DNA from: an uncultured Desulfobacter sp.
GTDB taxonomy: Bacteria; Desulfobacterota; Desulfobacteria; Desulfobacterales; Desulfobacteraceae
Assembly: GCF_963666145.1 (NCBI RefSeq)
Contig: NZ_OY762614.1
Span: 5,570,501-5,634,500 of the forward strand
DNA length: 64,000 nucleotides
Reading direction: 5' to 3'
Shown: positions 18,801 through 27,847 of the stretch, one piece after another
Numbering within the stretch: position 1 is the first letter of the stretch
How the letters are laid out: each line of letters begins with the position of its first letter
The notes under the pieces: generated by a model
Told to the model about the DNA's origin: nothing
The model's input: only the letters and a program-made list of their open reading frames with translations
Database searches by the model: none
Program-made: the position numbers and the translations under genes

Positions 18801-18939
18801 TCCGACGCTTTTCGATTCGGGGTATGTGAGTCTGAAATGGCGTCCTCGGGCCTATTTCAACACGATGATCGTGTATTGAATCGGCTGCCTCGAGTGAAGG
18901 GTGATCTGACTGGGATAGCTTGTGGTTCAATTTTGGCAT
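15802..18939 (-). CDS. Bifunctional class A penicillin-binding protein, divergent
   Basis: 1045 aa, longer than typical PBP1A. A cytoplasmic basic tail and one membrane helix (VWSIVRRIFIFLLILVVSSGVV) precede a glycosyltransferase-51-like domain (IENRELLDARYPFKNPAVEWKR, NVPGGSTLATQIEKF). The transpeptidase domain shows the SxxK site in LGSSAKFRTLATYLG, an SxN-like FNQSINLVFIR and KTGTGD near 980. A long insertion of some 230 residues separates the SxN and KTG motifs. It polymerises and cross-links peptidoglycan if active. The glycosyltransferase motif has EN in place of the usual ED, so that activity deserves testing. It lies convergent to the carboxypeptidase, suggesting a cell-wall pair. Confidence 0.85.
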   Translation of the reverse strand: MPKLNHKLSQSDHPSLEAADSIHDHRVEIGPRTPFQTHIPRIEKRRMNVRTGRNQVWSIVRRIFIFLLILVVSSGVVHELRTSALQAYCFSKLAAMIRVQVVPGKSPSIEFPKAGPYDTRLGYVELPTFLRNLDVSGYNIEEQACFSPFLSQYTQAGFYPAYREKSQAGLHIEDRSGRLIYAAAYPEHIFSNYSQIPDIIAEILLYIENRELLDARYPFKNPAVEWKRLAGAVLEIGIKAVDSSRNVPGGSTLATQIEKFRHSPQGLTLSVKDKFQQMVSASMRAYLDGPETLKARYGILCDFINSMPLGAIPGHGEVMGLGDGLYAWYGADFNETIRLLAEQPSKLTGLAREARAAALKEVVSLFVAQRRPSYFLSEDPAALEAKTNSYLRLLAQDGIITPEERDASIAAPVVLQKRLAVPGTESFLSRKALNAIRVQLLHLLDVDRLYRLDRFDLCVTSTVDQSVQQEVTSLLKSFSDPSTARKNGLYGYHLLGDGDPSNIVYSLTLYERSEGANVMRLQTDTLDQPLNINSGTKLELGSSAKFRTLATYLGIIAALHEQYHSLSRAELAAVEVDSADNLSCWVISYLSSAKDRALSTMLTAAMQRRYSASPHEQFFTGGGVHTFSNFDHQDDTRIFSMQDAFNQSINLVFIRLMRDIAQYYKYQIPGVRQLLSDAKAPRRHDYLAKFADQEGRIFLRRFYRKYAGKPFGEAFDILLEGMRKNQKTLAAVFRYINPEAGLNEFTTFLARHSKSAQGVGGTLSGLFEKSAPDAYSLVDLGYIARIHPLELWTLAYLNRHPDARQGEVIQNSAAERQEVYTWLFKTSRKNKQDVRIRALLEVEAFSEIFSEWKRLKYPFNSLVPSYATAIGSSADRPDSLAELVGIVLNKGRWYPTFQIQGLNFGKKTPYETRLTYQKSQGEQVMHSEVAEALRHALSEVVENGTAQRIRSAFLLSDETALPIGGKTGTGDNRHNIYSSGGQLISSRAINRTAVFVFFIGDRFYGVVTAYVGGQNADDYTFTSGLAVQVLKVAAPKLMPLLTAGG

Positions 18940-20167
18940 AGGCTTATTTCACAAAAGATTCTGTTCAATAACGGCCATGGGCGGAGCCGGACATATCAAT
19001 TGCCAGACTTCGCCAATAATTAAATGAGCAAGTGAGTTAAGTAATTCAGTAAGTTATTGAAAATTTCTTATAAAAATACAAAATATTCGACCTCAAAGCT
19101 TAATTTTGCATCTACAGTAGTATCAAAACATAGGACATATCCTGCAGGCTTTAGGTGGATCGTTACGGAGCATTCTTTTTTTTGTATTCCATCATCTTTC
19201 CTCCTGTCCATATCTGGCTGAAAGGCTCGGATATAATATTGCTAATCCTGTTTTTAGGCAGGTAGTCGCACAAAGCGAAATTTCTGCTCACGTCAAGAGG
19301 AACTGTCTGCCATGGGGAAAAACAATATTGTCGTTTTGGAAAACGATGGAAAAGCTGATCCGGAGGCAGTAGCAGACAATCTTTATATCACTTCCCGAAC
19401 CCGGATTTAAGCAGTACCATTAAAAATGGATTTGTTCAACAGGCTCCCGTTGGTCATAAGACCGATCCAGCGCTTTATTGAAGATGCCGTTGTTACAAAA
19501 TCTATAATTTCAGGTATCCTGAACGAAACTTGACAGTGGTCACGTCTCCCTTTTACCTTCGCAGTCGGAGGTTGCTGGTAGCATGGGCGATCCAATCTAT
19601 CAGGGACACGCCCTGCGGGTGCTCGTTCCTCGCATCTTTGACACATCTGGTGGCCCATGCTGTGCAAAGAATTAATGACGGCGAAGGAAGCGCAACTTCC
19701 ACTCAGGATGCTTGTATGTCGTTTACACTGCTGTCTTCATTTTTTCAATATCTTTCTGTTTGTACAATTCTTTTCCCTGAATAAATATTTCCATAGGCGT
19801 ACTGCCCTTACAGCGTTCTCCCTGGTGAATTCAATTTTTACTGTCCTGGTATACCCGATCCTGATCAGTCTGAGTCAGAGCCCGGACATACCGGTCCTGG
19901 ACACGGAACATCAGGTAAATGGCCTGGTCGTATAGGCCAGCTTCACCCGGGTGTCCGGAAAATGGAGCAGATACGCTCCCATATGACAGTTCAGTTTCTG
20001 GATCGGAACTCCATTCCATGGGGCTTTCTGCCATGATGAGGCATCCACCCCGAGTCGATTCTGTCTAAAAACATAGTGGTGCATGGTTCTCCTTTTAGAT
20101 CCAGGATAGGAAATGGGGGACTGTGGACTGACATTTATAAGCGTTTTTCAAATCGAATTCTCAGACT
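18940..20167. other. 1.2-kb gap without a recognisable gene
   Basis: No convincing gene. A 31-codon frame at 19312-19407 (MGKNNIVVLENDGKADPEAV) loosely recalls the N-terminus of IS256-type transposases but stops at once. Short minus-strand frames at 19407-20034 look degenerate. The stretch is probably decayed mobile DNA next to the intact IS at 20176. Confidence 0.5.
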
Positions 20168-20175
20168 GTTTGCCT

Positions 20176-21696
20176 GGGCGCATTCCCATTTTCCCGGTTT
20201 GAAAAAAGCCTATCTTTGAGAACAAAAAACGTGATAGTTTCTGTTCGCTGAGACGACTATAAAAATGGACTGTGCTGATGAAAAAAGCTGAAGATTGCAA
20301 TACTGTTGAGGAAGTCTATGCTTGCCTGAAAGAACTGGAAGACGATCCGAGGTTGGTTCGCAATGCTCAAGAATTGGAGCAGGTAGAACGTGAAATACTT
20401 GGGTATACGAATCGACTGAGTGCCTTGCTTTTAAAAAAAGCATCCAGGGCTCATTAAATTCCTATGATCAGGTCGATCAAGAAAAAGAATTGATGTCCAG
20501 CTGGCCGGGCCGGATGAAAAGCGAAGGGCTTGAGACCGTTTCGATTCAGTGTTGTACAGGTAGTTCTGTTGATGTTCGTGTTCGATATTATCGGCGATCC
20601 TGTGACCGTCGAAATCGAAAAAGATATAAAGGTGCCTACGCCGGTTTAATCCTTCTTGGAATCCATGATCGCTGCTCACCAGCTTTGGCTTCTATGGTGA
20701 GTGCCTGGTCGGCCTTATTGAGTTCTTTTGAAGAAGTCCGTCAAGTGCTTTGTGATCATGGTATGGTGTTGGATATAAAGGTTATCCGTAAACTCACCTA
20801 TCGTTACGCAGAACGGGCCCGAGCCGAGCAACAAGCGGGGCGAATCCCACTAAATGAGAGAGATTCACTTGAAGGGCGACGGGTGGTTATAAGCACCGAT
20901 GGTGGACGCACACGGTTAAGAGAGAAGAAAAGAGGTCCCAAAACCCCAAAAAATAGAACCCGATTTCGTGGGGCGTGGCGAGAACCCAAACTTTTGATTA
21001 TTTATGTGGTGGATGCCCAGGGAAAACAAGAAAAAAGCTTCTCACCATTTATTGATGGCAGTTTCAGCGGTCCGGATGGCATATTCCTCCTGTTAAAGGG
21101 GTATTTGAACGCCCTTCATATCCAGAAGTCCGATAAAATACTGTTTGTTGCAGATGGAGCACATTGGATTTGGAACCGGATCCCCGGACTGATCAAAGCA
21201 TTGGGTTTGGCTCCTCAGCGAGTATATGAACTTCTTGATTTTTACCATGCCGTGGAGCATTTGGGTAAAGTATCAGCCCTAAAGAAGACCTGGTCATCCA
21301 AGGAGCGCAAACGCTGGGTGTCAAAACAGCGGGGCTTCCTGCTGAAAGGAAAAGCCGCTGACGTAGTACAGGCCGTCCAGACACTTTGTCGAGGCAGAAA
21401 CAGTAAGGCTATTAAGACGGAACGGGATTATTTTGTGCGCAATGAAAGACGGCTTGATTTCCCAACTGTAAAAGCGTTGAATTTACCTATTGGCAGCGGT
21501 GCTATTGAAAGTTCAATTCGTAGGGTGGTGAATTTACGTCTGAAAGGTCCATGCACTTTTTGGTATCGGGAAAATGCAGAAAAAATGATTATGCTACGAT
21601 CATACTTTAAAGCAGGGCGTTGGGATTGTTTGAAACTCATGGCAACCACGCACAATCCAATGCCGGCGGCATGACCGGGAAAATGGGAATGCGCCC
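20176..21696 (+). mobile_element. Intact IS with perfect 23-bp inverted repeats and 8-bp target duplication
   Basis: The ends 20176-20198 and 21674-21696 are exact reverse complements (GGGCGCATTCCC...CCCGGT). They are flanked by the direct repeat GTTTGCCT at 20168-20175 and 21697-21704. Size 1521 bp, one transposase gene. Perfect ends and duplication indicate a recent insertion. It sits just upstream of the copper-locus sensor kinase. The family is probably ISKra4-like. Confidence 0.92.
20272..21674 (+). CDS. Transposase made by -1 frameshift (ISKra4-like)
   Basis: A first frame (GTG at 20272, or ATG at 20278) encodes about 60 residues (AEDCNTVEEVYACLKELEDD) and ends at 20457. The main catalytic frame is in -1 and continues to 21674. 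The overlap holds A AAA AAA at 20433-20439 in the zero frame followed by G, a classic slippery heptamer. After slippage the main frame reads straight through. Catalytic part: RRVVISTDGGRTRLRE, DKILFVADGAHWIWNRI, YELLDFYHAVEHLGKV, and LPIGSGAIESSIRRVVNLRLKGP near the end. The last sense codons abut the right inverted repeat. The assignment to the ISKra4 group is tentative. Confidence 0.82.
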
Positions 21697-21774
21697 GTTT
21701 GCCTTCAAATCCATTTTTCAATAGAATGGATATTGTCAAAAAGATCATTGGATGAATGTAACCAACGTTTTCAA

Positions 21775-22891
21775 ATGAATCCTAACATTAAAAAAATTGT
21801 ATTTATCGGTCTCGTGGTGATGATCGCGGCCATCGGCATATTGCACCACACCACACCGGGGAATTTGACGCTTTTTCATGATACATACATACAGACGGCT
21901 GGCCTATATTCCCATCGCTATAGGTGCCATCCTGTATGGCCTGGGCGGAGGGATGGGCCTTGCTATCTTATCCTGTTTGGCATATATCCCCCACCTTTTC
22001 ATGTATCGGTTCCAAGGCTCGGTCGCCTATTACTCAGAGCTTTCTGAAATTATTTTTTATCTGTTTGCAGGGCTTGTGATCGGATTGATTTCCAGCCGGG
22101 AAAACAGACTTCGGGAAAAATACCGTAAAATTTCCGAACAATTACAAACTTCATACGATCGTCTCCACGATCAGTCCATTCAACTGGTTCAAGCAGAAGA
22201 AGCGTTGGGCAAGGCCAAAGAGCTGTCAGTGCTCGGGCAGTTATCCGCCTCTTTGGCCCATGAAATTAAAAATCCATTGGCTGCCATTAAGGGGGCTGCT
22301 GAAATTCTGGCCGACGAAGTGAATGAAAAAAATCCCAAGTATGAATTTGTTGAAATTATGCGAAGTGAAATTTCCAGGCTTAACCATTCAGTTGAGAAGG
22401 TGTTAAACCTTTGCAGAAGCCAGAATACGCCCATAGTGGATAAAGATGCACCACTTGGAACGGTGATTAACAAAGTGTGTCAAATTCTGAACCAGGGGAT
22501 TGAGGACAAATCAATACACCTGGTTGTGGATGAGACAAAGGAAACAGGGAACACCCCTGTGCCGGACCAGGCCATGACCCAGGTGTTGATGAACATACTG
22601 ATCAATGCGATGGATGCTGTGGCGGAAAATGGCCGGATTCACATTTCCCATAAATCGGCCGGCGACAAAGGGGTCTGCATTGAAATCTCGGACGATGGCC
22701 CGGGCGTTTCTCCTGACATGGCCCAAGAGATATTTCACCCTTTTAAGACCTTTAAACAAGGCGGAACCGGGCTTGGCCTTTCCATCAGCAAACGTATCGT
22801 TGAGCGTTTAGGGGGAACCATTGAGATTACGGCCTCGGATATGGGTGGCGCATGCTTTAAGATTTGTCTGCCGGGTAAAAAGACCTATTAA
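21775..22891 (+). pseudogene. Sensor histidine kinase, 4-bp repeat frameshift
   Basis: NtrB/ZraS-type membrane kinase for the metal locus, about 370 aa if repaired. The first frame gives MNPNIKKIVFIGLVVMIAAIG ... TLFHDTY. The rest (YRRLAYIPIAIGAILYGLGGG onward) is in another frame. The switch is at (ATAC)3, 21881-21892: removing one ATAC unit fuses the halves exactly. Helices to about residue 100, then a coiled coil, the H-box LSASLAHEIKNPLAAIKGAAE, N-box ILINAMDAVAENG, G1 DDGPGVSPD and G2 GGTGLGLSISKRIV. As written, a start at 21878 could still yield a 337-aa protein lacking the first helix. This is either a slippage (phase-variable) site or decay. The regulator gene follows 9 bp downstream. 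Confidence 0.8.
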
Positions 22892-22900
22892 GGACGTAAA

Positions 22901-24252
22901 ATGAATAAGACCATTTTGGTTATTGATGATGATCCAAGTCTCAGGCGGGTGACCGAATACAACCTGACCTCCAGCGGCTTTCATGTGTTGACGGCGGATT
23001 CGGGTCAAGCGGGCTTAGACATTTTTGAAACCCGGGAGCCGGATCTTGTGGTGTCCGACGTCAAACTCGGCGATATCAGCGGTCTGGACGTATTGGAAAC
23101 AATAAAGAAGATCTCACCGGATATACCGGTGATCATCATCACCGCCTTTGGTTCAATTGAGATGGCCGTTAAAGCCATGAATAACGGTGCTTTCAATTTT
23201 ATTGCCAAACCCTTTGACAGGGAAACCCTGATTCGATCCTGCGAAAAGGCCCTGGAGCTCAGGGGGCTTCGTTCAAGAACCCGGATGCTGACCCATGAGG
23301 TGAACCGGCTTACCGGCACCGAAGGCATCGTATCTGCCAGTTCAGTGATGAAAGAATTATTGGACACCGCCTCCCGTGCCGCAGGCAGCGAGGCCACTGT
23401 ACTCATTTCAGGAGAATCGGGTACGGGCAAAGAGGTGCTGGCAAGGCTGATTCATCAGAACAGTCCGAGAAATAATGGTCCGATGGCCGCCGTCAATTGT
23501 GCGGCAATTCCAGCCACGTTGCTGGAATCCGAGTTGTTCGGCCATGTCCGGGGGGCCTTTACCGGTGCGGTAAAGGACCGGAAAGGGCATTTTATGACCG
23601 CATCCGGGGGGACGCTGTTTTTAGATGAAATCGGGGATTTGGCCATGGATGTCCAGGTGAAACTGCTCAGGGCAATTCAGGAACGCCAGATCCAGCCGGT
23701 TGGTGCGGAAAAAAGCCAGGATGTGGACATTCGAATCATCGCAGCGACCAATCTGGATCTCCAGGAACGGATTTTACGAGAAGAATTCAGAAAAGATCTG
23801 TTTTATCGGCTCAGCGTGATCCCTTTGTTCATCCCCCCTTGCGGGAACGTCCCGAAGATATTCCAGCTTTGGCCGCTCATTTTTTAAAAAAATTCAACGC
23901 CCCTGCAGATGTTAAATTTTACGAAGATGCCCTTGATGTCATGAAGTCTTACACCTGGCCCGGTAATATCAGGGAGATGCAAAATATTGTGGAGCGGTGC
24001 ATGATTCTAAGAAAAGGCTCCGTTATTCACATGGACGACCTGGATCTGTCCGGAAAAGATACGTTACCGGACGGATTAAATCCTGTGATACCGGACGAGG
24101 GTATTTCTCTGGAAGAGGTTGAAAAAGCATATGTACTAAACGCACTTAAAAAGGCAGACCAGAATCGTTCAAAAGCTGCCCGGCTGCTGAAAATTCCCAG
24201 ACACATATTGCTTTACCGTCTGGAAAAATACGGATTAACCTCAAATTCATAA
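22901..24252 (+). pseudogene. NtrC/ZraR-type sigma-54 response regulator, one-base frameshift
   Basis: Partner regulator of the kinase, about 450 aa if repaired. Receiver domain (ILVIDDDPSLRRVTE, phospho-Asp in LVVSDVKLGDISG, Lys in FIAKPFD). AAA+ core with Walker A GESGTGKE, GAFTGA loop and FLDEIGDLAMD. The frame breaks near 23840: frame one reads FIPPCGNVPK, frame two gives MRERPEDIPALAAHF, so adding one C or T in the CCCCCCTT tract restores FIPPLRERPEDIP. After it come YTWPGNIREMQNIVERC and a Fis-type helix-turn-helix (NRSKAARLLKIPRHILLYRL). If the lesion is real, the product would lack the DNA-binding domain. It likely binds the palindrome at 24309. Confidence 0.88.
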
Positions 24253-24285
24253 GTTTTCTTTTTCTGGAAGATCCTATCTCTGGGC

Positions 24286-24324
24286 GTGAATAATATTCTG
24301 CAATCAATTGTAGAATATTCTACA
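24286..24324. promoter_or_regulatory. Palindromic operator upstream of the metal operon
   Basis: TGTAGAATATTCTACA (24309-24324) is a perfect 16-bp palindrome. A related half site, GAATAATATTCTGC, lies at about 24286. It is about 100 bp upstream of a -24/-12 promoter and just downstream of the sigma-54 regulator gene, so it is the probable binding site of that regulator. Confidence 0.65.
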
Positions 24325-24420
24325 TCTTCAAAATTAAAAATAGATTTGTTTCGCATGGAAAAATTTATTTGTGCCGTAACGACGGGGTACTTAGCTGATA
24401 ATTTAAAATAAATTATTTGG

Positions 24421-24436
24421 TGGCCATGTTTTTGCA
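24421..24436 (+). promoter_or_regulatory. Sigma-54 promoter of the metal-resistance operon
   Basis: TGGCCATGTTTTTGCA has GG and GC ten bases apart, a good -24/-12 match. It lies 65 bp before the His/Met-rich protein gene. Confidence 0.75.
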
Positions 24437-24501
24437 ATTTAGGGTTGCATAACAGGGGGATTGTTATCCCCGTCCAACACTAACCCAATTGGAGAACAAT
24501 C

Positions 24502-25011
24502 ATGAATAAATTAAATTTAACCGCTTTTCTGGCAATTATTGCTCTTATCCTTACCCCCCAGGTGTATGCCGCTTCCCATGATGCCGACCACGGCAAAATG
24601 AATCATGAGATGACCGCCGGTCATGATATGGCCATGGATCATGGAGACAATGGATCGGGTATGAAAATCCACACCTCAGTCCAGGATGGATACACCATTG
24701 AGTACCGCCTCATCGATATGAAAGAAAAAATGAAGGGCATGAAAAACATGCCCCAGATGAAAGATACCCATCATATGATGGTTTTCATCAAAAATCCCCA
24801 TGGTGCCCATGTGAAAAATGCAAAAGTGGGCTACCTCATTGAAGAAGAAGGATCGGGTGCCACCCAGAAAAAAATGGCCATGGGCATGAACGATGGATTT
24901 GGTGCCGATGTCACCTTGAACAAGGGACACCATTACAAGGTAAAAGCCAAAATGAAGGCAGGTGACAAAATGTTGCTGGACGAATTTAAATATATGGGAG
25001 GCGACCACTAA
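24502..25011 (+). CDS. Periplasmic His/Met-rich metal-binding protein
   Basis: 169 aa with a clear signal peptide (ILTPQVYAASHD). The mature N-terminus is packed with His, Met and Asp (DADHGKMNHEMTAGHDMAMD), followed by a compact domain with further Met/His clusters (MKGMKNMPQMKDTHHMMVF, KKMAMGMNDGFG, NKGHHYKVKAKM). This composition fits periplasmic copper or silver binding. It is the first gene behind the sigma-54 promoter and upstream of TolC- and CusB-like genes, so a metal chaperone or buffer role in efflux is inferred. I do not recognise a named family. A good ribosome-binding site (GGAGAA) precedes the ATG. Confidence 0.75.
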   Translation: MNKLNLTAFLAIIALILTPQVYAASHDADHGKMNHEMTAGHDMAMDHGDNGSGMKIHTSVQDGYTIEYRLIDMKEKMKGMKNMPQMKDTHHMMVFIKNPHGAHVKNAKVGYLIEEEGSGATQKKMAMGMNDGFGADVTLNKGHHYKVKAKMKAGDKMLLDEFKYMGGDH

Positions 25012-25027
25012 CCGGCCGAAATCTCTT

Positions 25028-26288
25028 ATGCGACCCAGACTTTTGGTTTCAATGGTAATCCTTCCTTATATTCGCCGTACAGCCCTTGTGGGCGTCTGAT
25101 CATCGGGCCCAGGCGCAATTTGAAGCGCCTGGGATTTCGCACAGTGCAACTCTTTTTGATCTGATTGCAGTTGCCCGGGATCAGAACACGGCCATTAAAG
25201 CTGCCCGGGCAGCCTGGAAAGCTGATCTTGAAAATGTTCGGATAGCAGGCGCACTTCCTGATCCCCAGGCGTCAGTCACCTGGTTTCCCGCACCCATTGA
25301 AACCCGTCTGGGGCCCCATGACTGGAATGCCATGATCTCCCAGCAGATTCCATTTCCCAAAAAGCTGACCACGAAAAGACAGATCGCGGGTATAGAGGTT
25401 TCTGTGGCCCAGCTTAAAACAGATGAAGTTTTTCGCAAGGTTGTGGCCGATGTCAAAACCGCGTTTTACGAACTGCTCTACATCAGGAAAGCCAGACAAA
25501 TTGCAGAAAAAAATATGGCCCTGTTAAGTCAGTTCCAGAGATGGCCCAAAGCACCTATGGCCAGAACAGGGCCGTATTTGCCGAAGTGGTGAAAGCCCAG
25601 GCCCAGACAGGTCAGGTTCAGTATGACCTGCTGCTTCTCCAGGATCTGGAAGAGACCCAGGTGACGGTTCTCAATGCATTATTAAACCGTCCCCCGCAAA
25701 CCCCAATCGGAACGCTTGTTCAGACAGATGCGGTTTCGGCGCTTCCCGGGCTTGAGCTGCTTTTTGAAACTGCCAAAGCGCGCCGTGAGTTGATTGCCAT
25801 GGCAGATAAAGCCGTTCAAAAAGCAAAAGAGGAAGAAAAACTTGCAGGGTATGCAAAATACCCGGATTTTAAACTGGGCGTTACCTGGTCCGGCATCGGT
25901 GAGCCGGATGTCGCATCGCCGCCTGATAATGCCGGCGATGATCAACCAGACCCAAACCCGTATCCGCACACTTTATTACAAGGCCAGAAACGCAATTCGC
26001 CAGGAGGAATTGTACCAAAAAGATCTGCTTCCCCAGGCATTGAGGGCCCTTGACGTGTCGGAAACATGGTTCAGGGAAGGGCAGGGGCCTTTCAGCGATA
26101 TCCTCGAAAGCCAGGCCGCCGTCTACAACTTCCAATTATCCCTGGCCAGGGCACAGTCCGACAGGGGTAAATACTTGGCTGAAATTGAACCGCTGATCGG
26201 GGCCGCCATGTCAGAGATTAATCCAATGGATTTTGAGAATGTTGATCCCGACAGAACCGGGACTGAGAGCAAGGAGGCTGCACAATGA
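25028..26288 (+). pseudogene. TolC/CusC-like outer-membrane factor, multiply frameshifted
   Basis: Remnant of an outer-membrane efflux protein in four pieces. MRPRLLVSMVI starts a signal peptide at 25028 but the rest (FAVQPLWAS, then SHSATLFDLIAVARDQN) is in another frame from about 25062. A second break near 25545 separates KNMALLSQF from EMAQSTYGQNRAVFAEVVKAQAQTG. A third, near 25945, joins a glycine/aspartate loop to QTRIRTLYYKARNAIRQEELY; by comparison with the family I estimate some 45 residues missing there. One or two single-base errors could be technical; three lesions plus a deletion look like a dead gene. The stop overlaps the start of the next TolC-like gene. Confidence 0.8.
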
Positions 26289-27823
26289 AATACGCCTATT
26301 CCATGGGTATGGTGCTGCTCCTGCTTTTTACCGCAAATTTAGGCTATTGCAAATACAAGGAACTGGCCACCGAGTGGGACAATTGGTCTCCGCCTGCCTA
26401 TTCTGACAATGGTGACGTTAAACAGCACCAAGAAAGTGAGGACGGCCAACAGCATAAGTGCAAATCACCGAGACAGACCCATCCGTCACAATCCGGTCAC
26501 CAAATTTGGAACGCCAACGTCTCCCAGCTCCTAAATCAGGGGCAGTTTATTCAGCCCGCAGCAAATTTCGAACAACAAGCCCTGTGGACGATTGATTCAG
26601 CCCAGAATGAGATTCAGGCGGTTCTATCTCCCCAGGCGATCGAATGCATCAGTCTTGCCCGCAACCCAAAAATCCTTGCAGCCAAAGCCGCCTTTCAGGC
26701 AGAGCTGGAAGGGTTTGGCCAGGTGGCGGATCTTAATGCCGTTCTCAGCCGCTACACCGCGTTTACCCAGGGCATCATGACAGGCGTCGGCCCCATGAAT
26801 CAGGCGGCAGGTATGTCCAAAACCTTTCCGTTTCCCGGGCAAAATTCCCTGAAAACCAGGGTAATCATGGAAAATGCAGCCGTCGCGGCCCTGGATTACC
26901 ATATCAAAGTCAAAGAGACCGTCACGTCGATCAAAAAGAGCTATTGGGATCTGGCCCTGATCCATGAAAAGCTAAATATCCTGGGAGAAACCCTTCGGCT
27001 ATACGAACATCTTCACGATACGGCATCCACCATGTATGAGATCGGAAAAACCAGTTACCAGGATGTGATTCAGATTTCCATAAAAACCAAGATACTCAAC
27101 AACCAGATTATCACCCTGAAACACGACAAAAAGGCGGCACAAATAAAAATGCTGACCCTTTTGGATCTTCCGGACACGAGCAGGGTAGGGCGTCCGGCCA
27201 CAGGTTCGCCTAAATTGAACCTGCCCAAAGCCGACCTTCTCATTGACCGGGCCCTGGCGCAGCGTCAGGAGATCCTGAAAATGGGCCACGCCATTCAAAA
27301 GATGGAACTGATGATTGAGATGTCAGAAAAGATGGTTCTGCCGTCCCGGGATATGGGGTTGTCAAACAACAATATGGATCAGATCAACACCACAGGCACC
27401 TGGGCCAAAAAAGCGGCATTTACCGACCAGGGACCGTCGGCATACATGGGGGCGGGAAAACCCAAAAATCCATGGTACGGCACCACATCTTCCTGGCTCT
27501 CCCAGACCCGGAAAAAACTTACCGCATTGCGGCACCAGCGCCAAAACCTTGTGCTTGAAACCCGTTCTGCAGTTCAGTCCGGCTGGGTCCGCCTGGACAA
27601 TGCCGTCCGAACCTTTCGGCTCTATGCCGATGAAATTGTTGATATGTCATCTTCGGCTCTGGATGTCTCCACAAAGGAATATGAATCCGGACGCATTTCC
27701 TTTGCCCAGACTGCCGCAGCCTATGACAGCTGGCTTAATGCCAGACTTTCACGGGCCAATGCCGCCAAAGATGCCGGCGTATTTCGTTCAGACCTAGAAA
27801 AAACAGTCGGATTCACATTCTAA
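26285..27823 (+). CDS. TolC-family outer-membrane efflux protein
   Basis: 512 aa. A signal peptide (about 1-20, ending LGYCKYKE) is followed by a polar linker rich in Gln, His and Ser (about 25-85). Long alpha-helical repeats typical of outer-membrane efflux factors follow (CISLARNPKILAAKAAFQAELEG, SKTFPFPGQNSLKTRVI, VTSIKKSYWDLALIHEKLNIL, YESGRISFAQTAAAYDSWLNARLSRANA). It would form the trimeric outer-membrane duct for the CusB-like adaptor encoded 24 bp downstream. It overlaps the preceding broken paralogue by 4 bp (ATGA). It appears intact and may have made the damaged paralogue dispensable. Confidence 0.85.
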   Translation: MKYAYSMGMVLLLLFTANLGYCKYKELATEWDNWSPPAYSDNGDVKQHQESEDGQQHKCKSPRQTHPSQSGHQIWNANVSQLLNQGQFIQPAANFEQQALWTIDSAQNEIQAVLSPQAIECISLARNPKILAAKAAFQAELEGFGQVADLNAVLSRYTAFTQGIMTGVGPMNQAAGMSKTFPFPGQNSLKTRVIMENAAVAALDYHIKVKETVTSIKKSYWDLALIHEKLNILGETLRLYEHLHDTASTMYEIGKTSYQDVIQISIKTKILNNQIITLKHDKKAAQIKMLTLLDLPDTSRVGRPATGSPKLNLPKADLLIDRALAQRQEILKMGHAIQKMELMIEMSEKMVLPSRDMGLSNNNMDQINTTGTWAKKAAFTDQGPSAYMGAGKPKNPWYGTTSSWLSQTRKKLTALRHQRQNLVLETRSAVQSGWVRLDNAVRTFRLYADEIVDMSSSALDVSTKEYESGRISFAQTAAAYDSWLNARLSRANAAKDAGVFRSDLEKTVGFTF

Positions 27824-27847
27824 ATACGATTCAAAGGATATTCCCCC

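Noticed and set aside
19312..19407. 31-codon frame resembling an IS256 transposase start
   Set aside because: Too short and weakly similar; kept only as a hint of decayed mobile DNA.
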